Source: Microbacteriaceae bacterium (lineage in GTDB: Bacteria; Actinomycetota; Actinomycetes; Actinomycetales; Microbacteriaceae). From it: 34,638 nt of DNA. This document shows, in pieces, positions 23,674 to 32,207 of the stretch (the first letter of the stretch is position 1; each line of letters begins with the position of its first letter). Below the pieces are notes generated by a model, which saw nothing but the letters and a program-made list of their open reading frames with translations, had not been told where the DNA came from and searched no databases. The translations under genes and the position numbers were made by a program. The stretch is from contig JACMNE010000019.1 of assembly GCA_014378715.1 (NCBI GenBank), forward strand, positions 1 to 34,638. The letters run 5' to 3'.

Positions 23674-25140
23674 TCAGAGGGTGTCGCGGCGCGACTCCTG
23701 GTCGACGACGGCCTCCCGGTCGGAGAGGCGGCGCAGCCCGGCGAGCGGCTGGGCCATGCGGTGGTTGCCCCGGAGCACCGGCTCCGTGCGGTCGAGGAAC
23801 GCCCAGTACCCGGCCGTGAACGGGCAGGCTGTCGGCCCCAGCCGCACCTTCGGGTCGAAGCGGCAGGATCCGCAGTAGTCCGACATCTTGTTGATGTACG
23901 CCCCGCCAGCGGCGTAGGGCTTTGTCGCGACGATGCCACCGTCGGCGTGCTGCGACATCCCAACGACGTTGGCGGGCATCACCCACGGGGTGCCATCGAC
24001 GAACATCGACACGAACCAGTCGTTCAGCTGCGCAGGGTCGTATCCGCGCTGCAGCGCGTGGTTGCCGATGATCATCAGTCGCTGGATGTGGTGCGCCCAG
24101 CCGTGGTCGCGCACCCCCCTCACCGTCTCGCTCAGGCATTTCGCCTCGATCGCGTCGGCGTCGAGCTCGAGCAGCTCGCGCGGCAGCGGCGCCGTCGCCC
24201 CGAGGAAATTGTTCGTGGTCGTGTAGTCGCTGCCCAACTGCCAGTAGAGGTGCCACACCCAGTCGCGCCAGCCCGCGATCTGCCGCACGACCCCCTCGAC
24301 GCTCGCGATTGGTGCCCGCCCGGCTGCGTGCTCGGCGACGACCCGGTCGACGACCTCACGCGGGTCGAGAAGGCCGAGATTCATCGGGGCGCTCAGCAAC
24401 GAGTGCGCCATTGTCCAGTCATGGGTGAGCGTCGCGTCCTCGAACGGCCCGAAGTCGCCCAGCCGGCTGTCGATGAAGTCCTCGAGCGCGAGGGTCGCCT
24501 CCCCGGCGGTCGCCGCGAACCTGCGTGGTCCGTCATTCCCGATCAAGCGGATGTCGCCGTCCCGGTCCCATCGGTCCAGATCAGCGCGCACCTCGACGTC
24601 GATGTCATCCTCGGTCGGCCACCACGGGTCGGGCAGGCCGAGCGTCACCGCCTTCTTCGGCGGCGGCTGGCGGTTGTCGTGGTCGTAGTCCCAGGTGCCG
24701 CCGACTGGCGCATCGCCCTCCATCAGTAGACCGGTGCGCCCCCGCATCGCCCGGTAGAAGTCCTCCATCAGGAGCCGCTTCGCCCCGCGGCCGGCCGCCC
24801 AGGCAGAGAACTCCTCCTCGGTCGTGACGAACCCGCGGCTCGGCAGCACGTTGGCGCCGACCGAACGCACCAGGGCGCGGGCGGCGTACGAGGTCGGGTC
24901 GACGACCTCGAGGTCGTCGCGCCCGGCCACCACCTCGCGGTAGCTCTCGACACGGTGATACTCGACGCGGTCCCCGAGCTCCGCCGCCCGGTGGCGGATC
25001 GCCGACAGGATCAGGTGCGCCTTGGCGCGGTGGATCGGGGCCCGCCGCAGAGGCGCCATGGCCTCGACCAGCAACATCCGCCCGCCATCGTCGAACAGCG
25101 GGCCGAGCTGGCCAGCGAAGATCCATCGAATGCGGTCCAC
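23674..25140 (-). CDS. Photolyase of the Fe-S bacterial cryptochrome / (6-4) photolyase type
   Basis: The 488-residue protein starts at a GTG with AGGAGG five bases upstream. It is the photolyase-related family (FeS-BCP, type represented by Agrobacterium PhrB), recognised by RWIFAGQLGPLF at the N-terminus, KRLLMEDFYRAMR, FGPFEDATLTHDWTMAHSLLSAPMNLGLLDP, IASVEGVVRQIAGWRDWVWHLYW, and QLNDWFVSMFVDGTPWVMPANVVGMSQHADGG. Four cysteines suited to a [4Fe-4S] cluster are present: one in AKCLSE and three in the C-terminal DYCGSC and TACPF stretches. Such enzymes bind FAD and a second chromophore and repair (6-4) photoproducts with light; repair activity here is inferred. It lies 25 bases upstream of murI, an unusual neighbour. 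Confidence 0.93.
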   Translation of the reverse strand: MDRIRWIFAGQLGPLFDDGGRMLLVEAMAPLRRAPIHRAKAHLILSAIRHRAAELGDRVEYHRVESYREVVAGRDDLEVVDPTSYAARALVRSVGANVLPSRGFVTTEEEFSAWAAGRGAKRLLMEDFYRAMRGRTGLLMEGDAPVGGTWDYDHDNRQPPPKKAVTLGLPDPWWPTEDDIDVEVRADLDRWDRDGDIRLIGNDGPRRFAATAGEATLALEDFIDSRLGDFGPFEDATLTHDWTMAHSLLSAPMNLGLLDPREVVDRVVAEHAAGRAPIASVEGVVRQIAGWRDWVWHLYWQLGSDYTTTNNFLGATAPLPRELLELDADAIEAKCLSETVRGVRDHGWAHHIQRLMIIGNHALQRGYDPAQLNDWFVSMFVDGTPWVMPANVVGMSQHADGGIVATKPYAAGGAYINKMSDYCGSCRFDPKVRLGPTACPFTAGYWAFLDRTEPVLRGNHRMAQPLAGLRRLSDREAVVDQESRRDTL

Positions 25141-25216
25141 TGCGGCCTCCTGAGGTGTCGAGGCATCGTATCTCCCGGGAATGCATGGCCCCGGAATCGA
25201 TGGCTAGGCTCGTGCC

Positions 25217-26521
25217 ATGACCACTGCGCTCCTCACCGACCGGTACGAGCTCACGATGATCGACGCGGCGATCCGGGCCGGCACCCACGACCGGCGCTGC
25301 ATCTTCGAGGTGTTCGCCAGGCGGCTGCCCGACGGGCGCCGGTACGGCATCGTGGCTGGCACCGGACGCATGCTCGACCTGATCTCGCAGTTCCGATTCC
25401 ACGAGGCCGAGCTCGAGTGGCTGCGGTCGAACGGGGTCGTCACGGCGGCCACCATCGACTGGCTCGCCGACTACCGGTTCAGCGGAGACATGTGGGGGTA
25501 CCGGGAGGGCGAGGTGTACTTCCCCGGCTCGCCGCTCGTGGTGCTCGAGGGCAGCTTCGCCGAGACGGTGATCCTCGAGACACTCGTGCTGAGCGTGCTC
25601 AACTACGACTGCGCCATCGCGAGCGCCGCGGCCCGGATGGTCAGCGCGGCCAGCGGCCGCCCCCTCGCGGAGATGGGCTCGCGCCGGGCCACCGAGTGGG
25701 GCGGGGTCGCCGCCGCCCGCGCCGCGTTCATCGCTGGCTTCGGGGCCACGAGCAACCTCGAGGCGGGTCGCAGCTGGGGAATCCCCACGATGGGGACCGC
25801 CGCGCACTCCTTCACGCTCCTGCACGACACCGAGGAGCAGGCGTTCCGGGCGCAGGTCGCCGCCCTCGGCCCGTCGACCACCCTCCTCGTCGACACCTAC
25901 GACGTCACCGCCGCTGTCGACCTGGCGATCAGGGTGGCCGGGCCCGGGCTGGGGGCGGTGCGCATCGACAGCGGTGACCTGCCCGAGCAGGTCGCCGCCG
26001 TGCGCAGGCAGCTCGATGACCTGGGAGCGGTGCACACCAAGATCACCGTCACGAACGACCTCGACGAGTTCACGATCGCGGCCCTGCGCGCAGCTCCCGT
26101 CGACTCCTACGGAGTCGGCACCTCGGTCGTCACCGGCTCCGGACACCCGGCGGCCGGCCTCGTCTACAAGCTCGTGGCCCGGCAGGACGCCACCGGAGCC
26201 TGGGTTCCGGTGGCGAAGAAGTCGACCGCGAAGGCCACCGTGGGCGGGCGCAAGTTCCCCGTGCGCGAGCACGCCGGCGGCAGCGCGACGAGCGAGACCA
26301 TCCACCTCGACACGCCGGCCACCCCGACCGACCCCGCGACCGGCCGCGACCTGCTGGTGCCGCTCGTCACCGCCGGTCGCACGGACCCGGCCTGGCTAGG
26401 GGCCGCGGGCACCCGCCTGGCCCGCCAGCACCGGGCGTCCGCCGTCGCGGAGCTGCCCCAGGGTGCCCTGCGGCTCGGCCGCGGCGAACCCGCGATTCCC
26501 ACCCGGTATGTGAGCGGATGA
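25217..26521 (+). CDS. pncB: Nicotinate phosphoribosyltransferase
   Basis: The 434-residue protein matches PncB: ALLTDRYELTMIDAAIRAG at the start, FEVFARRLPDGRRYGIVAG, RRATEWGGVAAARAAFIAGFGATSN, and the active-site region GTAAHSFTLLHDTEEQAF with the His that is transiently phosphorylated in this family. Later LVDTYDVTAAVD and RIDSGDLPEQVAAVR are the phosphoribosyl-binding stretches, with VGTSVVTGSG following. It converts nicotinate to nicotinate mononucleotide in NAD salvage. It is divergent from the photolyase gene, the two starts being 76 bases apart. Confidence 0.96.
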   Translation: MTTALLTDRYELTMIDAAIRAGTHDRRCIFEVFARRLPDGRRYGIVAGTGRMLDLISQFRFHEAELEWLRSNGVVTAATIDWLADYRFSGDMWGYREGEVYFPGSPLVVLEGSFAETVILETLVLSVLNYDCAIASAAARMVSAASGRPLAEMGSRRATEWGGVAAARAAFIAGFGATSNLEAGRSWGIPTMGTAAHSFTLLHDTEEQAFRAQVAALGPSTTLLVDTYDVTAAVDLAIRVAGPGLGAVRIDSGDLPEQVAAVRRQLDDLGAVHTKITVTNDLDEFTIAALRAAPVDSYGVGTSVVTGSGHPAAGLVYKLVARQDATGAWVPVAKKSTAKATVGGRKFPVREHAGGSATSETIHLDTPATPTDPATGRDLLVPLVTAGRTDPAWLGAAGTRLARQHRASAVAELPQGALRLGRGEPAIPTRYVSG

Positions 26522-26554
26522 CGCGCTCCCGCGCCCGCTGTTAGGGTGACGACC

Positions 26555-27049
26555 GTGAGCGTACGCGTGGAGAGAGTGGACCTGCCCGGCATCGGCACCC
26601 GGCACGACGTCATCACCTCGGCCGGGCGCCGCATCGGAGTCGTCTCGCACCGCACGGGCGAACGCGAGCTGGCGATCTTCGACCTCGACGACCCGGACTC
26701 CGCCGCCGACTCGATCGACCTGTCCGACTCCGAGGCGTCGGCCCTCGCCGACATCCTCGGTGCCTCGGTGATGCTCGGCCAGCTGTTGGGCATCCAGGAG
26801 CAGGCGGGGGGGCTCGCGACGGAACAGCTGGTGCTGCCCACGAGCTCGCCCTATGCCGGAGGGGTGCTCGGCGACACCAAGGCCCGCACCCGCACGAGCA
26901 CGTCGATCGTCGCCATCGTGCGCGGTACCGTCGTGATCCCCTCGCCCACCCCGATGACCCCGCTCCAGGCGGGCGACACCATCATCGCGGTCGGCACCAG
27001 GTCGGGACTCGACAGCCTCGCCCAGCTGCTCAACTCCGGACCCGGCTAG
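26555..27049 (+). CDS. Cation/proton antiporter regulatory subunit (KhtT-like, TrkA-C)
   Basis: I take the GTG at 26555 (164 residues), giving the usual start VSVRVERVDLPGIGTRH, with AGGG about nine bases upstream; a GTG at 26546 is in frame. The N-terminal half (DLPGIGTRHDVITSAGRRIGVVSHRTGERELAIFD) is the KhtT N-domain. The C-terminal half is a TrkA-C (RCK-C) domain: TSIVAIVRGTVVIPSPTPMTPLQAGDTIIAVGTRSGLDSL, which binds regulatory nucleotides in related proteins. It is followed six bases later by the antiporter gene, as in YhaT/KhtTU-type pairs. It is likely cytoplasmic and gates the transporter. Confidence 0.9.
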   Translation: MSVRVERVDLPGIGTRHDVITSAGRRIGVVSHRTGERELAIFDLDDPDSAADSIDLSDSEASALADILGASVMLGQLLGIQEQAGGLATEQLVLPTSSPYAGGVLGDTKARTRTSTSIVAIVRGTVVIPSPTPMTPLQAGDTIIAVGTRSGLDSLAQLLNSGPG

Positions 27050-27055
27050 GGCGCT

Positions 27056-28252
27056 GTGACTGAGTCGACGCTGCTCCTCATCGAGGTGGGGGCGTTGCTG
27101 CTCGGTCTCGGCATGCTGGCCCGCCTGGCCAACCGGCTGGGGATCTCCCCCATCCCGCTCTACCTCGCCGCCGGCCTCGCCTGCGGCGACGGCGGGTTCG
27201 TGCCGCTGACGGCGAGCACGGAGTTCTTCGAGACAGGCAGCGAGATCGGGGTCATCCTGCTCCTCGGCATGCTCGGACTGGAATACACGGCGACCGAGCT
27301 CGTCACGAGCCTGCGCCAGTCGCGCACGGCCGGACTCATCGACGCCGCGCTGAACGCGCTGCCGGGGGCGGCCTTCGCGCTGCTGATGGGCTGGGGGCCG
27401 ATCGCCGCCGTAGCCGTCGCGGGCATTACCTGGGTCTCCTCCTCCGGCGTCATCGCCAAGGTGCTGCGGGACCTCAAGCGGCTCGGGAACCGGGAGACCC
27501 CGACGATCCTGTCGATCCTCGTGATCGAGGATCTCGCCATGGCCTTCTACCTGCCGATCCTCTCCGCCCTCGTGCTCGGCGCAGGGATCGTCGCCGGGGC
27601 GACGGCGCTCGTGGTGGCGGTCGCCGTGGTGCTGGTCATCCTCTACCTCGCTCTGCGCCACGGGCGGGTCATCTCGGCGATCTTCGCGCCCAACCACCCG
27701 GAGTCGCTGCTGCTCGGGGTGCTGGGCCTCACTATGCTCGTCGCGGGACTCGCCCAGCAGGTCAACGTCTCCGCCGCGGTCGGCGCGTTCCTCGTGGGTA
27801 TCGCGCTGTCGGGGCAGGTGGCGAAGAACGCCCAGCAGGTGCTCTCGCCCCTGCGCGACCTCTTCGCCGCGGTCTTCTTCGTCTTCTTCGGCCTCGTGAC
27901 GAACCCCGCCGACATCGTGCCCGTCATCGTGCCCGCGGCCGTGCTCGCGCTGGTCACGATGGCCACGAAGGTCTACACCGGCTACCGGGCGGCGGCGGCG
28001 GCCGGCTTCGGCGTTCCGGCGAGGTGGCGCACCGGCTTCACCCTCACCCCGCGCGGTGAGTTCTCGATCGTCATCGCGGGACTGGCGGTCAGCGCCGGCC
28101 TCGAGCCGCAGCTCGCGCCTCTGGCCACCGCCTACGTTCTGATCACGGTCCTCGCGGGTCCCCTGCTCGCGCGCCTGCCCGAGGCTCTCTGGTTCCGGCG
28201 GATGTTGCGCCGACGCGCCACCGGCACGGCGGGCGCCGTCATCGCCCGCTGA
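27056..28252 (+). CDS. CPA2-family K+/H+ antiporter membrane subunit (KhtU-like)
   Basis: This 398-residue protein has about twelve hydrophobic segments. Family landmarks are LGMLARLANRLGISPIPLYLAAGLACG, EIGVILLLGMLGLEYT, WVSSSGVIAKVLRDL, ILSILVIEDLAMAFYLPIL (with Glu-Asp of the ion site), QQVNVSAAVGAFLVGIALSG, FFVFFGLVTNPADI and TGFTLTPRGEFSIVIAGLA, the Na/K-proton exchanger pattern. It starts at a GTG with AGGG seven bases upstream and is co-transcribed with the KhtT-like gene. K+ efflux in exchange for protons is the most likely activity. No fused RCK domain is present, consistent with a separate regulator. Confidence 0.93.
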   Translation: MTESTLLLIEVGALLLGLGMLARLANRLGISPIPLYLAAGLACGDGGFVPLTASTEFFETGSEIGVILLLGMLGLEYTATELVTSLRQSRTAGLIDAALNALPGAAFALLMGWGPIAAVAVAGITWVSSSGVIAKVLRDLKRLGNRETPTILSILVIEDLAMAFYLPILSALVLGAGIVAGATALVVAVAVVLVILYLALRHGRVISAIFAPNHPESLLLGVLGLTMLVAGLAQQVNVSAAVGAFLVGIALSGQVAKNAQQVLSPLRDLFAAVFFVFFGLVTNPADIVPVIVPAAVLALVTMATKVYTGYRAAAAAGFGVPARWRTGFTLTPRGEFSIVIAGLAVSAGLEPQLAPLATAYVLITVLAGPLLARLPEALWFRRMLRRRATGTAGAVIAR

Positions 28253-28270
28253 GCCCGATCCGCCGGTAAG

Positions 28271-28355
28271 CCCCTGAGTTGGGTCAGCCCCTGAGTCGGG
28301 TCAGCCCCTGAGTCGGGTCAGCCCCTGAGTCGGGTCAGCCCTTGAGTCGGGTCAG
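28271..28355. repeat. 17-bp tandem repeat, five copies, across a gene 3' end
   Basis: Five full copies of a 17-base unit (cccctgagtcgggtcag and variants) lie at 28271-28287, 28288-28304, 28305-28321, 28322-28338 and 28339-28355, followed by a partial copy that runs into the last codons of the DUF3039 gene. The stop codon of that gene (28352-28354) is inside the last full copy. The array fills the space between the antiporter and DUF3039 genes, which converge. Confidence 0.92.
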
Positions 28356-28615
28356 CCCTTGAGCTTGTCGTAGATCTCTTTGCAGGTGGGGCAGACCGGG
28401 AACTTCTCGGGGTCGCGCCCCGGGAGCCAGACCTTGCCGCACAGTGCGATGACCGGTTTGCCGCTCAGCGCGGACTTGAGGATCTTGTCCTTCTGCACGT
28501 AGTGCGAGAAGCGCTCGTGGTCGCCGTCCTCGAGCTGTTCCTGGTTGAGGAGTTCTTCGAGTTCGCGGTCGAGGGTCGAGATGCCCCCCCCGCCTTCCTG
28601 GGTGTCATTCGCCAT
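28352..28615 (-). CDS. DUF3039 protein, small conserved actinobacterial protein
   Basis: This 87-residue protein has an acidic N-terminus (DRELEELLNQEQLEDGDHERFSHYVQKDKI), then GKPVIALCGKVWLPGRDPEKFPVCPTCKEIYDKLKG. Cys 59, Cys 75 and Cys 78, with His 38, could form a small zinc site (CPTC). The sequence is the typical DUF3039 pattern, which is widespread in actinobacteria and has no established function. It is a single gene, convergent with the antiporter gene. The 17-bp tandem array covers its stop codon. Confidence 0.93.
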   Translation of the reverse strand: MANDTQEGGGGISTLDRELEELLNQEQLEDGDHERFSHYVQKDKILKSALSGKPVIALCGKVWLPGRDPEKFPVCPTCKEIYDKLKG

Positions 28616-28665
28616 ACCCTCATCGTACCCGAGCGGGTAATGCCGGGCGGGGTGACGGAGCCCTC

Positions 28666-28705
28666 AGGTCAGGTCAGGTCGGGTCAGGTCAGGTCAGGTC
28701 AGGCC
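28666..28705. repeat. 5-bp tandem repeat (aggtc), eight units
   Basis: Eight consecutive 5-base units, mostly aggtc with one gggtc and a terminal aggcc, occupy 28666-28705. They lie in the 127-base gap between the DUF3039 start and the end of the ABC permease gene. Confidence 0.88.
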
Positions 28706-28742
28706 ACCAGAACGCAGTGCGCGATTGGCGGCGGGGCGGAGG

Positions 28743-30314
28743 TCAGTTGCGCTGGGTGAACGCGAGGAGTTCGGGGCCGCGGCGCTCGAAGATCCTTCCG
28801 CCGACGACCACACCGATCACGAGAACGAACACGCCAATGCCGAGTCCTGCCAGGAGGGAGCGCATCGGTAGGGGGCCGTGGTCGGCGAGGCCGTACAGCC
28901 CGAGCAGAAGCGGTGGCACAGAGAGGGCGACAGTGGCGAGGAACACGGTCGACTGCATGAGCGATGCGGAGCCGCCCGTCGACTGCGGCTGGGTGAACGG
29001 GCTGTCGCCGGGCCGCACCGCCGCATAGGGGAACTGCGCGGAGAGCAGGCTCGACAGGCCGAGGCCGGAGAGCAGGATGCAGGATGAGACCCCGATGATC
29101 GACGGCAGGGCGGTCGGGTCGCCGTACAGAAGGGCGGAGAGGGGCCCGCCGACAGCGATCAGGAGGGCGCCGATCAGGAGAACGGGAATGATCCGGCCGA
29201 GCCGGTCCGCGACACCCGAGGTGTTCGAGGCAACGTGGAGCCAGACGGCGGTGTTGTCGTAGGCGACGTCGTTGTGCGCCGACCAGCTGAGGAACAGGCA
29301 CATCACCGGCAGGGGAAGCAGCGCCAGGTTCTGCCAGTAGACGCCGCTCACCAGGAACACCACGACCATCAGGAACGGCACGACGGGCACGATGACCAGC
29401 TGCACGCGGTAGCGGGCGTCGCGGATCCAGTACGTGAGGCTGCGCGCGGCGATGGCGCCGACCGGGGTGGCCGGCAGCCGGCCGAAGAAGCCGAGTCCGC
29501 CGAACAGGCTCGGGCGCTTCTCCCGATGGGGGGCGATGAGCATCGCGGCGACGAGGCCGCGCCAGGCGAGCCACAGCACCCCGACGAAGGCCAGGGCGAT
29601 GAGCAGCTTCTGCAGACCGGCAGCGCCGTCGCCGATCGCGGCATCGGCGGGCGCCGACCAGGCGGCGCCGAGGGGCGTCCAGCCCGCGACATCCGCTGCC
29701 CGGCCGAGCGTCGAGATACCCTCGCGGGTCCAGTCCTGGCCTGCCAGCCAAGCGACCGCGGGGGTCACGGCGACGGCCGCGACCAGTGCGAGGATACCGC
29801 TGGCCTCTCTGGCGCGGCGGGAGGCGAGGAGGAAGGAGGCGATCGAGGTCGAGACGCGGGCGGCGAGCACGCAGGTGGCGACGATGAGCACGGCTCCGAC
29901 GACGGCGAAGAACGCCGGGAGCGCTCCACGGTTCCAGGTGCCCACCTGCGCGATCGCGACGATGGTCAGAAGCACGCTGGGCACGCCGACCAGCGCGGTG
30001 AGGACGAGCAGGTTCGCGAGTTTCGAGGTCGCGATGCCGAAGAGGGCGAAGCGGCGCGGGTCGAGCGGGTCGTCAACGCCGAAGGCGAGCGGCAGCACCA
30101 GGAATCCGAGCACGATCGCCGATCCGGCGACAACCACGAGGGTGCGGGCGGTCTCGGCGTCGGTCGAGCGAAGTGCGGTGAGGGTGACCACGGCGAACAC
30201 GGTCGCCGCCAGCGCGTAGCCGAGGGCAAGGATGACGCCGACGACCTGCCAGGGACTGCGGCGGAAGGTGTTGGCGAGGATGCGGAGTTTCAGTCCGAGA
30301 AATTGTGCAACCAC
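28743..30314 (-). CDS. ABC exporter membrane subunit
   Basis: This 523-residue protein has about ten to twelve hydrophobic helices and no ATPase motif. It starts MVAQFLGLKLRILANTFRRSPWQVVGVILALGYALAATVF (from a GTG at 30314), and later RSLTYWIRDARYRVQLVIVPVVPFLMVVVFLV, a pattern common in actinobacterial ABC-2-like permeases. The start overlaps the preceding ATPase gene by 25 bases, indicating one transport system. The exported substrate is unknown. Confidence 0.85.
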   Translation of the reverse strand: MVAQFLGLKLRILANTFRRSPWQVVGVILALGYALAATVFAVVTLTALRSTDAETARTLVVVAGSAIVLGFLVLPLAFGVDDPLDPRRFALFGIATSKLANLLVLTALVGVPSVLLTIVAIAQVGTWNRGALPAFFAVVGAVLIVATCVLAARVSTSIASFLLASRRAREASGILALVAAVAVTPAVAWLAGQDWTREGISTLGRAADVAGWTPLGAAWSAPADAAIGDGAAGLQKLLIALAFVGVLWLAWRGLVAAMLIAPHREKRPSLFGGLGFFGRLPATPVGAIAARSLTYWIRDARYRVQLVIVPVVPFLMVVVFLVSGVYWQNLALLPLPVMCLFLSWSAHNDVAYDNTAVWLHVASNTSGVADRLGRIIPVLLIGALLIAVGGPLSALLYGDPTALPSIIGVSSCILLSGLGLSSLLSAQFPYAAVRPGDSPFTQPQSTGGSASLMQSTVFLATVALSVPPLLLGLYGLADHGPLPMRSLLAGLGIGVFVLVIGVVVGGRIFERRGPELLAFTQRN

Positions 30315-31987
30315 TCCATGCCCTCCGCGGCCTTGCGGCCTCCCGCGAGCTGCACGAAGCGCTCCTCCAGCGTTCCGCCGGCGCGCACCTCCTGCATGGT
30401 GCCGCTGGCGAGGATCGTTCCGTGCACCACGATCGCGACCGAGTCGCAGATGCGCTGGATGAGGTCCATGCTGTGGCTCGACATCACCACGGTGCCGCCG
30501 GCCGCCGCGTACTTCTGAAGGATCTCGATGATCCCGGCGGCAGAGACGGGGTCGACGGCCTCGAACGGCTCGTCGAGGATGAGCAGGCGCGGGGAGTGGA
30601 TCATCGCGGCGGCAAGGGCGAGCTTCTTCGTCATGCCTGCCGAGTAATCGGTGACCATCCGCCCGAGGGCGTCCTCGAGGCCGAACGCGGTCGCGAGGTC
30701 GCGGGAGCGGCGGAGCACTGTGGCCCGGTCGAGCCCACGGAGCACTCCGGCGTAGTACAGAAGCTGGGCCCCGGTGAGCCGGTCGAAGACGCGGAGGCGG
30801 TCGGGCAGCACACCCATGTTGCGCTTCGCGGCGGCGGGGTTCGCCCAGACATCCGCCCCGTGCACGAGCACCCGGCCGGAGTCGGGGCGCAGGAGGCCGG
30901 TGACCATCGACAGGGTCGTCGTCTTGCCCGCTCCGTTGGGGCCCACAATGCCGAAGATGGAGCCGGCCGACACCGCGAGGTCGACCGCGGAGACTGCGAC
31001 AGTGTGGTCGAAGCGCTTGGAGAGATTCTCGATCAGCAAGACGGGGCCGGCGGTGGTGGCCTCGGTGACGCGGTCGGCAGCGGCCTCTGCGGTGCGGTCG
31101 ATGGTGCGGTCATCCGTGCGGTCGGCGGCGGGGTCTGTGGCCGGTTCGGAGGGCGCGACGGGGGCGGGGGGCGCCGCGGTGGCGGCAGTGGAGACAGGAG
31201 CGAGGGAGGATTCGGTCTCCGCTGCCGGTGCTGGTGCTGGTGCTGGGGAGGACGCGGCAGGCTTCGCGGCGGCGCGCTTCGCTGCGGCGGGCTTCGCAGC
31301 GGCCTGCTGAGAGCGTGCCGGTGCCTTCGGGGCGGCGAGATCGGGGTCGATGGCGACCGGCCGGTCGAGGCCGGTCTCAGCCAGGTTCCTGCGCTCGGGC
31401 ACGGTGGCACCGCGCACGCCGGCCGGCTGGGCGGTCGACTTCACCGGCGAGGGGGCGGACGGACTCGAGAGCGCGGATGCCGCCGATGAGGGAGCCGCAC
31501 CGAGCGCGGAGGCCGTGCCGGCCGCAGTGTTCCTGGCGGCGGCGGGCTTGCGGTTCGCCGGGGCGCGAGGCGGCCGGGGCGCGGTGCCGGGCTTCGCCGC
31601 GGACTTCGGGGCGGACTTCGGGGCGGGCTTCGGGGCGGGCTTCGCCGCAGTGGATTTGTCACCCGTGGATTTGGCCGCAGTGGATTTGGCCGCAGTGGAT
31701 TTTGCCGCAGTGGATTTTGCCGCAGTGGATTTTGCCGAGGTCGATCTCGCGGCCGTCGGGGGCTTCGGGGCGGCCATCGACGACGCTCCGGACGCTGGCT
31801 TGCGGGCGGCAGGCGTGCGCGCGACCGCAGGCGTGCGCGCTGGTGGGGTCGGTGGCGCGGGTGAACCATCCGCTGGAAAACCTGAAGCGGGAGCTGCAGA
31901 ATCAGGAGTATTCGTCACGGAAACCTCGATCGGACGGTCGTCCGGTGTCCCACCTGGCACAGCGTCGGAGTTCGTCTCGGGTTCCAC
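30290..31987 (-). CDS. ABC transporter ATPase with a long Ala/Lys/Pro/Ser-rich N-terminal tail
   Basis: Of 565 residues, only the last 250 or so form the nucleotide-binding domain: GPVLLIENLSKRFDHTVAVS, Walker A GPNGAGKTT, signature YSAGMTKKLALAAAMIH, Walker B RLLILDEPFEAVDP and H-loop MSSHSMD. The first 313 or so are low complexity: Pro/Ala/Ser-rich with runs such as AAKSTAAKST (about residues 84-113), KPAPKPAPKSAPKSAAKP and AAAKPAAAKRAAAKPA, ending in an acidic Asp/Thr-rich linker. The start is a GTG at 31987. Such tails are unusual on ABC ATPases and recall the basic tails of actinobacterial HupB-like DNA-binding proteins. Partner of the permease that overlaps its 3' end. Confidence 0.93.
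   Translation of the reverse strand: MEPETNSDAVPGGTPDDRPIEVSVTNTPDSAAPASGFPADGSPAPPTPPARTPAVARTPAARKPASGASSMAAPKPPTAARSTSAKSTAAKSTAAKSTAAKSTAAKSTGDKSTAAKPAPKPAPKSAPKSAAKPGTAPRPPRAPANRKPAAARNTAAGTASALGAAPSSAASALSSPSAPSPVKSTAQPAGVRGATVPERRNLAETGLDRPVAIDPDLAAPKAPARSQQAAAKPAAAKRAAAKPAASSPAPAPAPAAETESSLAPVSTAATAAPPAPVAPSEPATDPAADRTDDRTIDRTAEAAADRVTEATTAGPVLLIENLSKRFDHTVAVSAVDLAVSAGSIFGIVGPNGAGKTTTLSMVTGLLRPDSGRVLVHGADVWANPAAAKRNMGVLPDRLRVFDRLTGAQLLYYAGVLRGLDRATVLRRSRDLATAFGLEDALGRMVTDYSAGMTKKLALAAAMIHSPRLLILDEPFEAVDPVSAAGIIEILQKYAAAGGTVVMSSHSMDLIQRICDSVAIVVHGTILASGTMQEVRAGGTLEERFVQLAGGRKAAEGMEWLHNFSD
31648..31737. repeat. 15-bp in-frame tandem repeat, six units, encoding AKST-type repeats
   Basis: Six consecutive 15-base units (cagtggattttgccg and variants) lie at 31648-31737 inside the ABC ATPase gene. 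On the minus strand they encode AAKST-like pentapeptides. The three units at 31693-31737 are identical, suggesting recent expansion. The 15-base unit keeps the reading frame. Confidence 0.92.
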
Positions 31988-32207
31988 TAAGCAACCGTAT
32001 CAATGAGCTACTCCCGCCGAGCCCATATCGGCGATTCGGTGACGTTTGCACGGCAAGTGGGCCCTTCTCCGGCGAAAAGGGGGCACACCGGGTAAGGTCA
32101 GGTAAGCACGCCGACGTGTCTGAGTTCGAGTATTGAGATGAACACACGGTGAACGGGGCTGACGCCCACTCTCCCTGCTCGGCCCAACCCACCTGAGGAG
32201 ACCAATC

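Noticed and set aside
32061-32085. Terminator hairpin upstream of the LicC-like gene
   Set aside because: The CCCTT/AAGGG stem is short and imperfect, and it precedes a gene start rather than following a stop; not convincing.
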